A DNA stretch of 64,000 nt from Virgibacillus sp. NKC19-3 (GCF_019837165.1 NZ_JAGYHC010000001.1:1798001-1862000); one strand, 5' to 3'. Positions 9,076 to 18,200 are shown, counted from the stretch's first letter. The notes: generated by a model from the letters alone, not told the origin. Numbers and translations: made by a program.

Positions 9076-9807
9076 TTAAAACCCACCAAACATCGATGTC
9101 AACACACGCTTCATATCTTTTTGCCAATACTTCCATGTGTGCTGGCCACCCTCTAATTCATGATATGTATAACTCGCTCCTTTTTCTTGCAGGTAGTTGT
9201 TTAATGTCCTATTTGGTGTTAAAAAATCGACTTGACCATCAGATGTAGTATCAACAGCTGTCTCCTCTGTACCAATAGTATGGTAGATATCAATGGAATA
9301 GATATCTTTTGCATTTTCAGCTGCTGCTAATACATCCTCATCCACTAATGGGGACTGCATGATTACTTTGCCGAAAGTATTCGGGTATTTCAATGCTGTC
9401 ATAAATGCCAACGTGCCGGCAAGCGAGTCCCCCATTAAGGCGCGTGATTTGCCCATATGGTATGTAGGAAGTTCCCTGTCCAGTAATGGGACAACTTCCG
9501 CAACGAGGAACTTGATGTAGGCCTCATTTTGCTTACCGTTTGGATGGTACTTTTCTCTACGATCATATTTATCCTGATAATGAATTCCCACAAAGATCGT
9601 ATTCATTATCTCTTCACTATCATGTAGTCGATCGCTAAGTGTTGCGATTCTACCCATCTGGTAATAATCATCTCCATCTTGCATAATACAAATATGGTAC
9701 TTGTATAGGGGTGAAAATGATTCTGGTTGATACAATTTCAATGTTATCGTTTCATCTAAGTAGTCACTGTTTATTTCTTTTTCAATCATCGTACCTTTTC
9801 TGCCCAC
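9076..9807 (-). CDS. yjcH: Alpha/beta hydrolase, esterase D-like (YjcH)
   Basis: A 243-residue alpha/beta hydrolase of the Fes/esterase D type. The nucleophile elbow is GDSLAG, and the C-terminal GGQHTWKYW carries the likely catalytic His. The start is GTG at 9807 with GAGGTG about seven bases upstream; the MGRKGTMIEK N-terminus resembles B. subtilis YjcH. No signal peptide. Related enzymes cleave ester bonds in carboxylic or siderophore esters; the true substrate is not known. Confidence 0.85.
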   Translation of the reverse strand: MGRKGTMIEKEINSDYLDETITLKLYQPESFSPLYKYHICIMQDGDDYYQMGRIATLSDRLHDSEEIMNTIFVGIHYQDKYDRREKYHPNGKQNEAYIKFLVAEVVPLLDRELPTYHMGKSRALMGDSLAGTLAFMTALKYPNTFGKVIMQSPLVDEDVLAAAENAKDIYSIDIYHTIGTEETAVDTTSDGQVDFLTPNRTLNNYLQEKGASYTYHELEGGQHTWKYWQKDMKRVLTSMFGGF

Positions 9808-9881
9808 TTGCGTACACCTCGATTACATTAAGATTTTTTCCAGTTTATGGACTGGATGTGATTAATTCGATTATAGGCGTA

Positions 9882-11702
9882 TTAATTCGCTTTTTCTAAT
9901 AATTGGCTTTTGTATAGTTTATAATAACGGCCATGCTGGCTGATCAGTTCTTCATGACTGCCCTTCTCTATTATTTTCCCATGCTCCATCATAATGATGG
10001 TATCCGCTTCCTGAATAGTGTTTAAACGATGAGCAATGACAAAACTGGTCCTGCCATGCATTAACCGTTTTAAAGCTTCTTGGATTTTTAACTCCGTAAT
10101 GGTATCAATATTACTAGTGGCTTCATCAAGCACAAGAATTTTCGGTTCCGCAAGCAATGCCCGAGCAATCGTTAATAACTGTTTTTGGCCTTGGCTAATA
10201 CCACTGCCTTTTGCATCAAGAATCGTATCGTATCCATGCGGCAGATTAGTTATGAATTCATGCGCATTTGCATTTATAGCAGCGTGGGTAACATCCTCGT
10301 CTGTTGCATCCAGACGACCATATCGAATATTTTCCCGGATCGTGGTATAGAAGAGGAAAGCATCCTGCAAGACAAATGCCATATGCTGCCTTAGATGTGT
10401 ACGTTTGATGTTTTTCAGATCCATTCCGTCCAGTGCTATTTTTCCACTGTCATAGTTATAGAAACGCGAAATCAAATTAATGATTGTTGTCTTTCCTGCT
10501 CCAGTATGTCCAACAAAGGCAACGGTTTCGCCCGGTTTTGCTTCAAAGCTAATATTTTTTAAAATGGGTGTTTCTTCATAAGCGAAAGATACGTTATCGA
10601 ATGTAATGTGACCCTTTGTTGATGGAAGCGTATTTGCTTCCTTTTCATCGATTTCCTCCTGTGTCTCATCAAGCACATTAAATACACGTTCCGCGCCTGC
10701 AATTGCAGAAAGTAGAACATTAAACTGATTGGAAAGTTCATTCAGCGGTCGCGTGAATTGACGTGCATATTCGGTGAAAATGACGATCACCCCAACCGTC
10801 ACAAGCGTTGTATTAATGGCAAGGATTCCGCCAACCAGCGCGATTAACCCAAAGCTTAGAAAGTTTAACATATTCATTACCTTTGGAATGAAACCAGCAA
10901 TGCATTGAGCCCAGAACCCTGTGTTTTTTAGCTTATTATTTCTTTCCTCGAATGCTTGAATGACTTGTTCTTCCTGAGAAAATGTTTTGACAACGTGTTG
11001 GCCTGATACCATTTCCTCTACATAGCCATTCACGTCTGCAATATCCTTCTGCTGCAATTTATACAGGGGACCTGTACGTTTAGTGATCCAACGTAAGGCA
11101 TAAAGCATTGTAGGTATAACCGACATGGTTACGGCAGTTAATATGGGACTAAGATAAAGCATAACAGCAATGGTTCCCACAAGCGTCAATATACTGGAAA
11201 AGATTTGAATAACCGATTGATTTAACGTGTTGTTCACATTATCGATGTCATTGGTTAGGCGGCTCATTAATTCTCCATGCTGTCGTTTATCAAAATAGGA
11301 AATAGGTAATCGGTGAAACTGCTGGAATAGGTCTGCTCGTAAGGAATAAACTGTATTTTGTGCAACACCCACCATCCAGAAATTTTGTAGAAAAATGGAT
11401 AGCGAGTGAAACAGGTAGACAAAAATGAGCCCGATTAACAATATACCAAGCCCGGTGCTTTCTCGGGTGACTATAAAATCATCAATCGCCATGCCGACCA
11501 TAAATGGACCGAGAAGTGCTAATCCAGAGCTTATCATAACCATAAATATGACGAGCGAAAGTTTTCGTTTTTCTCTGGCTAAATAACTCCAAATCCGTTT
11601 GATCGTTGCTGTCACGTTCTTTGCTCTTTTCTGATCATCTTTCGTTACATGATCCAACGAAACTTTTTGATATTGAAAAGGGGCTTTTACGTTATTGGAC
11701 AT
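9882..11702 (-). CDS. yfiC: ABC exporter half-subunit, YfiC-like (catalytically intact Walker B)
   Basis: A 606-residue fusion of a six-helix type I exporter membrane domain (about 35-330) and a C-terminal ATPase. Walker A is GHTGAGKT, Walker B is ILVLDEATS with the catalytic Glu, and the switch His is present (VIAHRLNT). Its signature sequence is off-consensus (GISQGQKQ in place of LSGGQ). The ATG at 11702 follows GAAAGGAG and overlaps the stop of the upstream gene by 11 bases, so the two halves are coupled and probably form a heterodimer. Lengths match the B. subtilis YfiB/YfiC drug-exporter pair. Substrate unknown. Confidence 0.9.
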   Translation of the reverse strand: MSNNVKAPFQYQKVSLDHVTKDDQKRAKNVTATIKRIWSYLAREKRKLSLVIFMVMISSGLALLGPFMVGMAIDDFIVTRESTGLGILLIGLIFVYLFHSLSIFLQNFWMVGVAQNTVYSLRADLFQQFHRLPISYFDKRQHGELMSRLTNDIDNVNNTLNQSVIQIFSSILTLVGTIAVMLYLSPILTAVTMSVIPTMLYALRWITKRTGPLYKLQQKDIADVNGYVEEMVSGQHVVKTFSQEEQVIQAFEERNNKLKNTGFWAQCIAGFIPKVMNMLNFLSFGLIALVGGILAINTTLVTVGVIVIFTEYARQFTRPLNELSNQFNVLLSAIAGAERVFNVLDETQEEIDEKEANTLPSTKGHITFDNVSFAYEETPILKNISFEAKPGETVAFVGHTGAGKTTIINLISRFYNYDSGKIALDGMDLKNIKRTHLRQHMAFVLQDAFLFYTTIRENIRYGRLDATDEDVTHAAINANAHEFITNLPHGYDTILDAKGSGISQGQKQLLTIARALLAEPKILVLDEATSNIDTITELKIQEALKRLMHGRTSFVIAHRLNTIQEADTIIMMEHGKIIEKGSHEELISQHGRYYKLYKSQLLEKAN

Positions 11703-13419
11703 TGGTATACTCCTTTCCAAATTGTGATTCCACAATTTTGCGGTAGAGACCAGATTCTTTCATTAATGCATCATGAGAACCGATATTGAGAACGACTCCC
11801 TCATCCAGTAGTAAAATGCGGTCTGCACTTCTTGCTGTAGATATTTTTTGTGTAACGATTAGCGTTGTACACTGATAAACCTGAATCGCTTTAAGCAGCC
11901 TTGATTCTGTAGCCAGATCAAGTGCACTTGTACTATCATCAAGCATTAAAATTTTTGGGCTTCGGATGAGTGCGCGGGCGATGGAAATGCGTTGTTTCTG
12001 CCCACCGGATAAATTAACACCTTTCTGTCCAACCCTCGTCTCATATTGATCAGGCAGCTCCATAATCGTGTTATGGATCTGTGCATCTTTTGCAGCTCGG
12101 ACAATATCTTCATACGTTGCATCCTTCTTACCCCAAGCGATATTATCTGTAATAGTTCCGGTGAAAAGCAGTGGACTTTGCGGAACATAACCAATACTGC
12201 CGCGAAGTTGATCCAGTAGATAAGTAGAAATTCGTTTGTCATCAATAAAAATTTCCCCACTTTCTGCATCATAAAGTCGAGGAAGCAATTGAAACAGGGT
12301 GGTTTTTCCAGATCCTGTAGAACCGATAATGGCAAGCCTTTCACCCGGTTGTAGTGTAAAGGTAATATTTGTTAATGTTTGCTTTTCTGCTCCCGGATAG
12401 TGGAAGGATACATGCTGATATTCTACTTTTCCGTCCGTAACAGTCTGTTTTTCATCTATGTCCTGAAGGTTCTGTACATTCACATCTAGGGTAAATATCT
12501 CATCTAAACGACCAGCGGATGCTTTTGTACGTGATAAGGCCATAATGATAAATGAAAACATGGAGATGGACATAGACACACGCAATGCGTAGTTGACAAT
12601 GGTGACGACTTCACCGACAGAAGTCTGACCGGCAATTGCCTGTGCATTTCCAAACCAAATGATGAAAATAAGGCTCATGTTCATCACAAATAACAATACA
12701 GGCGTGGAAGCTTCCACAAATCGAAATGTCGTTTGGGTGGTATTTGCCAAGTCGCTGTTTGCCTTGATAAATCGGTTTTCCTCAAAATCCCGCCTGACAA
12801 AGGCTTTAATCAACCTCATCCCTGCTAGGTTCTCCTGCATAACGCGATTCACATTATCCACATGACGCTGCACTTTTGAAAACATTTTGCCAGAGAATGT
12901 AAGTACCCATAAAAGAAATAGAATAAGAAGTGGTACGGTAACTAGAAAAATTATCGCCAGTCCGGGATTAACAACAAATGCCATTACAACTCCGCCTATT
13001 ACTAGTAAAGGAGCCTTTGCCATGATTCGTAGAGCCATAAATAGTGTATTTTGAATTTGCCGTACATCATTTGTAAATCTTGTTACAAGCGCGGACGCTG
13101 GATATTGATTTAAATTTCGGAATGAGAAATCCTGAATTTTTTCAAACAGCTTCTGCCGGATATCATATCCAAAAGCGAAACTCACATGTGCTGAATAAAA
13201 TGAATTAAAAATGCCAGCTATGAACGCGATAAATGCGAGACTGATCATAATGCCGCCCCACATCAAAATATTATTTAAATCCTGATTCATCACTCCTTCA
13301 TTTATCATTAACCCGAGGAAGAAAGGCAGCAATAACTCAATTGCAAGTTCCACGAGCATAAATGAATAAGCCATGACAATCGGAACCTTATATGCTTTTA
13401 AATAGGAAAAAGTCTTCAC
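11692..13419 (-). CDS. yfiB: ABC exporter half-subunit, YfiB-like (degenerate ATP site)
   Basis: A 575-residue half-transporter: six-helix membrane domain (about 10-290), then an ATPase domain. Walker A GSTGSGKT and the signature VNLSGGQKQR are canonical. The residue after Walker B is Asp rather than Glu (LMLDDSTS) and the switch His is Gln (IVTQKIST). This is the non-hydrolysing half of asymmetric exporters such as BmrCD and TM287/288, complementary to the downstream partner, whose signature is the degenerate one. GTG start at 13419, six bases after GGAGG. First gene of the pair. Confidence 0.9.
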   Translation of the reverse strand: MKTFSYLKAYKVPIVMAYSFMLVELAIELLLPFFLGLMINEGVMNQDLNNILMWGGIMISLAFIAFIAGIFNSFYSAHVSFAFGYDIRQKLFEKIQDFSFRNLNQYPASALVTRFTNDVRQIQNTLFMALRIMAKAPLLVIGGVVMAFVVNPGLAIIFLVTVPLLILFLLWVLTFSGKMFSKVQRHVDNVNRVMQENLAGMRLIKAFVRRDFEENRFIKANSDLANTTQTTFRFVEASTPVLLFVMNMSLIFIIWFGNAQAIAGQTSVGEVVTIVNYALRVSMSISMFSFIIMALSRTKASAGRLDEIFTLDVNVQNLQDIDEKQTVTDGKVEYQHVSFHYPGAEKQTLTNITFTLQPGERLAIIGSTGSGKTTLFQLLPRLYDAESGEIFIDDKRISTYLLDQLRGSIGYVPQSPLLFTGTITDNIAWGKKDATYEDIVRAAKDAQIHNTIMELPDQYETRVGQKGVNLSGGQKQRISIARALIRSPKILMLDDSTSALDLATESRLLKAIQVYQCTTLIVTQKISTARSADRILLLDEGVVLNIGSHDALMKESGLYRKIVESQFGKEYTNVQ

Positions 13420-13542
13420 AAGTAACCTCCATCAAAGATAAGCAATTTTTCACTATTATAATTGGTAAAAAGGTTTTTTTCCAGTTTTTGTTTCGGGAAA
13501 CGAAATGATTTCATGGAGTTGTATAAAGCGGCCAGGAGGGAG

Positions 13543-13631
13543 TGCTGATAAAATTGTCTAGACGCCGATAAACTCCGACAAGCGCTGATAAATAGGCGTA
13601 AAAGCCGATAAGATTATCATATGCGCTGATC
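13543..13631. repeat. Tandem ~20-base repeat with GCYGATAA core
   Basis: GCTGATA or GCCGATA recurs at 13544, 13564, 13584, 13604 and (as GCTGATC) 13625, that is with spacings of 20, 20, 20 and 21 bases. The intervening 12-13 bases are not conserved. It lies between the ABC operon start and the tRNA promoter, outside any gene. Confidence 0.7.
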
Positions 13632-13669
13632 AAATATGATATATCGAAATAGAACCGAGTAATTTTATA

Positions 13670-13698
13670 TTGACAGATATGGTTTCATTATATATAGT
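13670..13698 (+). promoter_or_regulatory. Sigma-A promoter of the tRNA gene
   Basis: TTGACA (13670-13675), exactly 17 bases, then TATAGT (13693-13698), about 50 bases before the mature tRNA. Near-consensus housekeeping promoter. Confidence 0.8.
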
Positions 13699-13749
13699 AA
13701 ATAGTGTTGGTAGACTCCTTCATGCTTCAGGGAGAATTCTATCGTCTAC

Positions 13750-13821
13750 GAGCCGTTAGTTCAGCGGGAGAATACTTGCTTGACAGGCAAGGGGTCACTG
13801 GTTCAAATCCAGTACGGCTCA
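13750..13821 (+). tRNA. tRNA-Val (anticodon GAC)
   Basis: Cloverleaf of 72 bases. The seven-base acceptor GAGCCGT pairs with ACGGCTC; the D stem is GTTC/GAAT; the anticodon stem CTTGC/GCAAG encloses loop TTGACAG; the T arm is ACTGG-TTCAAAT-CCAGT; the discriminator is A. CCA is not encoded. The anticodon GAC reads GUC and GUU valine codons. It is a single tRNA with its own promoter and terminator. No integrated element or att duplication is seen around it. Confidence 0.95.
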
Positions 13822-13847
13822 TTTTGCACACGCATATTTTGAACAAG

Positions 13848-13894
13848 AAACAGCCCTTTTCTGTATAAAATTACAGGGGAATGGGCTGTTTTTC
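13848..13894 (+). terminator. Terminator of tRNA-Val
   Basis: AACAGCCC pairs with GGGCTGTT around an inner TGTA/TACA extension, followed by TTTTTC, about 27 bases after the tRNA. Confidence 0.85.
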
Positions 13895-13923
13895 ATTTGC
13901 CTCATCTCTACTTGATATCAGAT

Positions 13924-14025
13924 CTACCTCGGAGGACGATTTTGTCGATACTTTTTATCGTCTTTCATGTCGTTCAACGCTTCTTTACTCTTATTTTTTG
14001 TCTTTTCTTTTTTTCCTTTTGGCAT
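13924..14025 (-). CDS. Very small basic protein, 33 residues
   Basis: Starts at ATG 14025 with AGAGGA about five bases upstream and ends at TAG 13924. The product is almost entirely charged: a Lys-rich N-terminal half (MPKGKKEKTKNK) and a C-terminus ending NRPPR. There is no hydrophobic segment. Such short lysine-rich proteins are common among small spore or nucleic-acid-associated proteins of bacilli, but I do not recognise this one. It is convergent with the tRNA terminator. The coherent composition and ribosome site favour a real gene; the short length keeps confidence moderate. Confidence 0.5.
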   Translation of the reverse strand: MPKGKKEKTKNKSKEALNDMKDDKKYRQNRPPR

Positions 14026-14203
14026 ATGAATCCTCTTTTCTTTGTTGTAAAGGTCTAGCATATATTGTTTCCTTTATAGTTTGAACGAAGTTGATGAAAA
14101 GATGTATGGTATTCACTGACATTGGTAATGATTGACGAAATAAAAGCCGAGCGTCTTGCACATACTATTTATTGAAGGAAACAAGATAGAGGAGGTTCTT
14201 TTC

Positions 14204-14362
14204 GTGTCCGAAGAAAATAAAAATCGTAATAAAGATAAGAACAAGCAAAGAAATGTTATCAAATACGATACAAGTCCGAAAAACGAGAAAAATGATGCGG
14301 AGTTTGCCGCGAACAGCGAGTTTTTGAATTTAGATAATAAGAAGAACAAACGGAGACGATAA
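14204..14362 (+). CDS. Small hydrophilic protein, 52 residues, unknown
   Basis: GTG at 14204 follows GAGGAGG by eight bases. The upstream in-frame ATG at 14156 has no ribosome site. The product is Lys/Asn/Glu-rich with a possible short motif DAEFAANSEFLNLD before a basic tail (KKNKRRR). It vaguely recalls the YfhD family of small Bacillus proteins, but the similarity is too weak to name. No membrane or signal segment. Confidence 0.6.
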   Translation: MSEENKNRNKDKNKQRNVIKYDTSPKNEKNDAEFAANSEFLNLDNKKNKRRR

Positions 14363-14375
14363 AAAAGATGAAGGT

Positions 14376-14404
14376 GTAGCGCGTTTCCATAGGAAATGCG
14401 CTAC
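14376..14404. terminator. Inverted repeat between convergent genes
   Basis: GTAGCGCGTTTCC and GGAAATGCGCTAC form a 13-base stem with one G-T pair and a loop of about three bases. No strong T run follows on either strand, so terminator activity is only likely, not certain. Confidence 0.55.
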
Positions 14405-14422
14405 AGGCCTATAAGGAAATGT

Positions 14423-15049
14423 CTAGATTTCTTTTGACGAAATGGGCAAAAATAGTTTAATCCCTCGTTTGTTAAATGGAAGCAGCTTACTGTCTGCGAT
14501 TAAATGGCTGATATAGCCTGCCAGACAAGTATAGAAAATGCCATTAACCCCAAGAGACAACTCCAACTCAGAAACAATAATCCCAAAGAAAATAACACCG
14601 ATTATCGAATGGGTATAGCTACGATGTGAGACAAACGATGCGATTAAAATATAAATTCCAAATAGCATCATCCATGTTTCTTGTAAGGAGGACCCTCCTG
14701 CAAGGACACCGATTCCAGTGATGGTTAACATATGTTTTTGCTTGATGGACCAAGATAAGATAATCATCCCCAGTCCAATGCTGATACCAAGGTACCTATT
14801 CGTACTTACTCCCCCATAGAAACTGTATAAAACCATCGAAATTCCAATTAATAAAGCAACGGTCTGAATCACCTTATGAGATAGCGTAATTTTTCCTCGA
14901 AGCTTTCCATCAACATCGAGGTCGGGAATTAATCCTGAAACACCTCCAAGTCCAATGAAAAGAAGTGTTGTGGAAGGCGTAGTGTGAAAAGTGTTCGCTA
15001 CGATAAATCCTGTTGCTATTCCAATTGCTGTATGTCCTGTGCCATTCAC
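14423..15049 (-). CDS. Membrane-bound metal-dependent hydrolase family (DUF457/YdjM, YfhP-like)
   Basis: About 208 residues with six to seven hydrophobic helices and the family's conserved polar blocks: GHTAIGIATG near the N-terminus, PDLDVDGKLRGKITLSHK (metal-ligand region), HRSYTHS, and a late GYISHLIADS. These DUF457/YfhP proteins are predicted membrane hydrolases; their substrate is unknown. The start is taken as GTG at 15049, which lies eight bases after AAAGGTGG; the in-frame GTG at 15061 falls inside that ribosome site. Confidence 0.82.
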   Translation of the reverse strand: MNGTGHTAIGIATGFIVANTFHTTPSTTLLFIGLGGVSGLIPDLDVDGKLRGKITLSHKVIQTVALLIGISMVLYSFYGGVSTNRYLGISIGLGMIILSWSIKQKHMLTITGIGVLAGGSSLQETWMMLFGIYILIASFVSHRSYTHSIIGVIFFGIIVSELELSLGVNGIFYTCLAGYISHLIADSKLLPFNKRGIKLFLPISSKEI

Positions 15050-15241
15050 GTTTACTTCCACCTTTATAAAAAATGTAGCGATCTTGTACGCTCTGCTTTA
15101 TTTTACAACAAAATATGGGTTCTGTTTAGAGGGAATTGGCATTTATTGTATATACTGCTTTCTTCATCCTCTCTTTTCCAGTCATAACTGTTTATATAAA
15201 AGTCATAATAAGATAAATAAGAGGAAGGAGTAGTGATCACA

Positions 15242-15454
15242 ATGGGTGAACAATCGCAATTTCGAGCTGGACAAAAAGCACCGAATAACGGTGTTTATAT
15301 CGAAAGTGGCGAAACAGGGAGTAATGTAAATGACCCGAAACAAATAAAATTGGAAACCGGAGAAAAATTTCCGGAAAACTCCAATCAAGACCGTGTATGG
15401 ATTAATCAGCGGGACCTGCATAAACCTGGTGTTCAAGGAAGAAGTAATAATTAG
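15242..15454 (+). CDS. yjzC: YjzC family protein
   Basis: A 70-residue soluble protein. The N-terminal QFRAGQKAPNNGVYIE and central PKQIKLETGEKFP blocks match the YjzC family of Bacillaceae, whose function is unknown. The ATG at 15242 fits the usual MGxx N-terminus; the GTG at 15233 is only two bases from GGAAGGAG. The C-terminal extension after DRVWIN is longer than in B. subtilis. Own terminator follows. Confidence 0.85.
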   Translation: MGEQSQFRAGQKAPNNGVYIESGETGSNVNDPKQIKLETGEKFPENSNQDRVWINQRDLHKPGVQGRSNN

Positions 15455-15500
15455 TGGTGAGAAGCAGTCCTACAAAAGGTTTCCTATATATTTCACTTTT

Positions 15501-15530
15501 ACCCCAAATTAACCCCATGATTTGGGGTGT
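15501..15530 (+). terminator. Terminator of yjzC
   Basis: ACCCCAAAT / ATTTGGGGT nine-base stem with a ten-base loop, followed by GTTTAT. Confidence 0.75.
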
Positions 15531-15672
15531 TTATATGGCAAGTAGTTCCAGTTATTTGGTGTTTCATAAATACTAACGCAATAATTGAAATTATGTTAAA
15601 ATTAATGTGGTATTTGCGTATGTTTATAAGGCATTTTTACGAATACATGAATCGTGGAGAAAGGAAGTTGTT

Positions 15673-16656
15673 ATGCTTATTTTGACAGAGAAAGATATAC
15701 AAGATCATTATCTGATGAAAGACGCGATTTCTGATCTAACGAAAGGTCTATGTTCCAAAAAGCAAGACCTTATCATGAACCCGCATCGTACGGTGATCGA
15801 AATCCCGGATAATCAAGCGTCCGTCTTATACATGCCGGGTGCGGAATTATCACAAAAGGTGGCTTCCGTTAAGGTTGTATCCATATTTCCTGAGAATCCG
15901 AAGCATGGAATGCCGACAACGCAAGGGGTTTTATTGTTGACTGATGCTCAGACGGGAAAACATCTTTGTATGATGAATGCTTCGTATTTAACTAGGTTAA
16001 GAACAGGCGGTCTTAGTGGTATTGCTACGGAGAGGCTAGCAAGAAATAATGGAAAAACATTGGGTGTTATAGGAACTGGGGCAATGGCGTTTGAACAGGT
16101 TTTAGGTGTGTTGGAAGTACGTGACATCGAAAACATTAACTTGTTTAATCGTACCAAGGAAAAAGCAGAACAGTTTAAAGAAAAACTGATGGCTCACGGT
16201 GTAAAGAAGGATATTACCATTGCTGCAAGTGCGGATGAAATTGTAAAATCAGCAGCTATTATTTGCTGTGCTACCCGTTCAAACCACCCTGTTTTTAATG
16301 GTGATATGTTAAGAGAAGGTACACATATTAATGGTGTGGGTTCTTATCTGCCTCATATGCAGGAGGTGGATGTCACAACCATTCAAAAAGCATCAAAGAT
16401 TGTAGTTGATGATTTGAAGGGTGTTAAAGAAGAAGCTGGGGAACTTATATATGCAGATCGTGAAAGTGATTGGAATTTCTCTGATATATATGGGGAACTC
16501 AGTGGATTACCTGATGATAACAGATTAATACGGGAAAATGATAAAGAAATTACGTTTTTTAAATCGGTAGGTGCAGCCTATTTCGATTTGGTTGTAGCCA
16601 TTGGTATCTATAATAAATTGAACCACTTAGGGATTGGGAACGAGGTTGATGTATAG
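15673..16656 (+). CDS. Ornithine cyclodeaminase/mu-crystallin family dehydrogenase
   Basis: A 327-residue NAD(P)-binding enzyme. The dimerisation/substrate part (about 1-120) contains NPHRTVIE and the Lys in KVASVKVVS; the Rossmann nucleotide site is GVIGTGAMA near residue 138; the later DDLKGVKEEAGE block is typical. The family includes ornithine cyclodeaminase, alanine dehydrogenase of the AlaDH-archaeal type, ketimine reductase and opine-type synthases, so the substrate cannot be assigned. AAAGGAAG lies before the ATG at 15673. It stands alone, not in a siderophore or opine cluster. Confidence 0.85.
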   Translation: MLILTEKDIQDHYLMKDAISDLTKGLCSKKQDLIMNPHRTVIEIPDNQASVLYMPGAELSQKVASVKVVSIFPENPKHGMPTTQGVLLLTDAQTGKHLCMMNASYLTRLRTGGLSGIATERLARNNGKTLGVIGTGAMAFEQVLGVLEVRDIENINLFNRTKEKAEQFKEKLMAHGVKKDITIAASADEIVKSAAIICCATRSNHPVFNGDMLREGTHINGVGSYLPHMQEVDVTTIQKASKIVVDDLKGVKEEAGELIYADRESDWNFSDIYGELSGLPDDNRLIRENDKEITFFKSVGAAYFDLVVAIGIYNKLNHLGIGNEVDV

Positions 16657-16706
16657 AACAAGCTATTTTACTTGTAAAATAAATGAATGAAAATGAAGGG
16701 GATTAT

Positions 16707-16889
16707 ATGATCGATATAAAAAGGGCGGACGAAGAGCATGTTGAAGGCATTTCCAGCGTTTGCTCTAAAGGTTGTCTGGATACATATAAAGGGCTTAGAA
16801 GTTACGAAAATATAATCAGAAATAATGAGCTGTTTTATAATTATGAACGCATCTACCGGGAGTTAAAAGAAGCAGAGGGGTGGGACTAA
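16707..16889 (+). pseudogene. Truncated GNAT acetyltransferase (N-terminal fragment)
   Basis: A 60-residue reading frame that begins like many GNAT proteins (MIDIKRADEEHVEGI, then a DTY..L helix and NNELFYNYERIYREL) and stops at GWD, just where the acetyl-CoA-binding core should begin. AAGGGG precedes the ATG at 16707. The catalytic domain is absent and no continuation is seen in other frames before the terminator, so this is best read as a deletion remnant. It could still be translated. Confidence 0.65.
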
Positions 16890-16903
16890 TAAATAACGCG
16901 AAA

Positions 16904-16941
16904 AAATAACGTATAGGTGAACATGCACTTATACGTTATTT
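16904..16941. terminator. Convergent terminator upstream of fda 3' end
   Basis: AATAACGTATAGGTG pairs with CACTTATACGTTATT (one mismatch) around AACATG; A/T tracts on both sides. It lies between the truncated acetyltransferase and the aldolase. Confidence 0.8.
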
Positions 16942-16964
16942 CTATCTATTCTTATAGGATTTAT

Positions 16965-17852
16965 TTATGTTATGGAAGCATCGTAGATTTTCTTAACAGA
17001 ATCTTTTAACAAGGCATTGAATTCTTCATCTGATTGGTTAGCATTCAAAGGTTCGGATAAAGCTCTTGAGAAGCTTGCAATTAGCCCTTGATTAGCTGCT
17101 AGTTTTTCATTGGCTTCTTCAAGTGGGTAACCACCGGAAAGAGCTACAACTCTTACAACCCGTGGATGATCCATCAATTCTTTGTAGAAGTTGTCCACAG
17201 TTGGAATGGAAATTTTTATCATGACATTTTCATTTTCACTTAATTTATCCAATTGCTTTAGCATTTCTTCTTTTAAGAGTTCCTCAGATTTTTCTTTATC
17301 CTTACTATTTATATCTACTTCTGGCTCGATAATTGGAACTAAACCAGCAGCAAGAATTTGCTTACCTGTTTCAAACTGTTGATCGACAACATTCTTAATA
17401 CCTTCAGGATTTGCTTCTTTTATAACAGAACGCATTTTAGTTCCAAAGATATTTCTTTCATTTGCTCTCTTTAGCAATCCATCTAAACCAGGATTAGGTT
17501 TCATTAATTGAACGCCATCAGCTTCCTCTGCGAGTCCCTTATCAACTTTTAAGAAGGGAACAATACCTTTCTCTTCCCATAAGTAATCGGCTGAGAAAAG
17601 CCCCTCAATTTTATTATCCATTGTTTGTTCGAATAAAATAGCGCCTAGAATAGAATCAGAACTGAAAGCAGGGGAGGTAATAATACGTGTTCTCATTTTA
17701 TGAACGAGATCAAACATTTCTTCCTCACCGGAATATGAATCTTCCGGGATGCCATAAAGAGCTAAAGCTTTAGGTGTACTGCCACCACTTTGGTCGAGAG
17801 CTGCGATAAAACCTTTACCATTTTTAATGAAGTCTAATTGTTCGTCTTGCAT
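16965..17852 (-). CDS. fda: Class I fructose-1,6-bisphosphate aldolase
   Basis: A 295-residue Schiff-base aldolase of the bacterial class I type known in staphylococci (FdaB), which cleaves fructose-1,6-bisphosphate into DHAP and glyceraldehyde-3-phosphate. Seen: [17 protein letters not shown] near the N-terminus, PFLKVDKGL (Lys in the barrel), [19 protein letters not shown] with the likely Schiff-base Lys, and the phosphate-binding [14 protein letters not shown] at 17852 lies eight bases after GGAG. Monocistronic by position. Metal-independent, so it may complement a class II enzyme elsewhere. Confidence 0.93.
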   Translation of the reverse strand: MQDEQLDFIKNGKGFIAALDQSGGSTPKALALYGIPEDSYSGEEEMFDLVHKMRTRIITSPAFSSDSILGAILFEQTMDNKIEGLFSADYLWEEKGIVPFLKVDKGLAEEADGVQLMKPNPGLDGLLKRANERNIFGTKMRSVIKEANPEGIKNVVDQQFETGKQILAAGLVPIIEPEVDINSKDKEKSEELLKEEMLKQLDKLSENENVMIKISIPTVDNFYKELMDHPRVVRVVALSGGYPLEEANEKLAANQGLIASFSRALSEPLNANQSDEEFNALLKDSVKKIYDASIT

Positions 17853-18200
17853 GATTCCAACTCCTTATCTATTTTGTGAAAGTCGATGATTTATAGAAAC
17901 CAACACAAACGTATCCTTTCATAATACATTGTACCAGTTGTGCATCCAAAAGTAAAAAGAACCTATTGAATCTGGAGAGAAATATTATATTTTTATGTTA
18001 TCGATAGCGGTTAAGATAGAATGGAACCTGAAATCAAAAAAGGCAGAACTATGAAAGACAATCACCGGAAGCTAAGACAGTTATTTATCATTGAGATACG
18101 AAGGAATATGAGATAATATAGGTTACATTGAAAATGGGTAATAGGGTAAAAGTAGATAATGCAGGCATATTTTATTAGAAAGGTGTAAAAAGGTGATCAC
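17853..18200. other. Intergenic gap of 348 bases
   Basis: Divergent promoter region between the aldolase and the dehydratase. I see no RNA fold, riboswitch or repeat. A 31-codon frame at 18021-18116 (+) has an ATG but no ribosome site, so I do not call it. Confidence 0.5.

Noticed and set aside
13750-13900. tRNA-Val as integration site of a mobile element
   Set aside because: No integrase gene and no repeat of the tRNA 3' end found nearby; flanking genes are ordinary.
18021-18116. 31-codon plus-strand frame upstream of the threonine dehydratase
   Set aside because: Has an ATG but no ribosome binding site and no recognisable motif.
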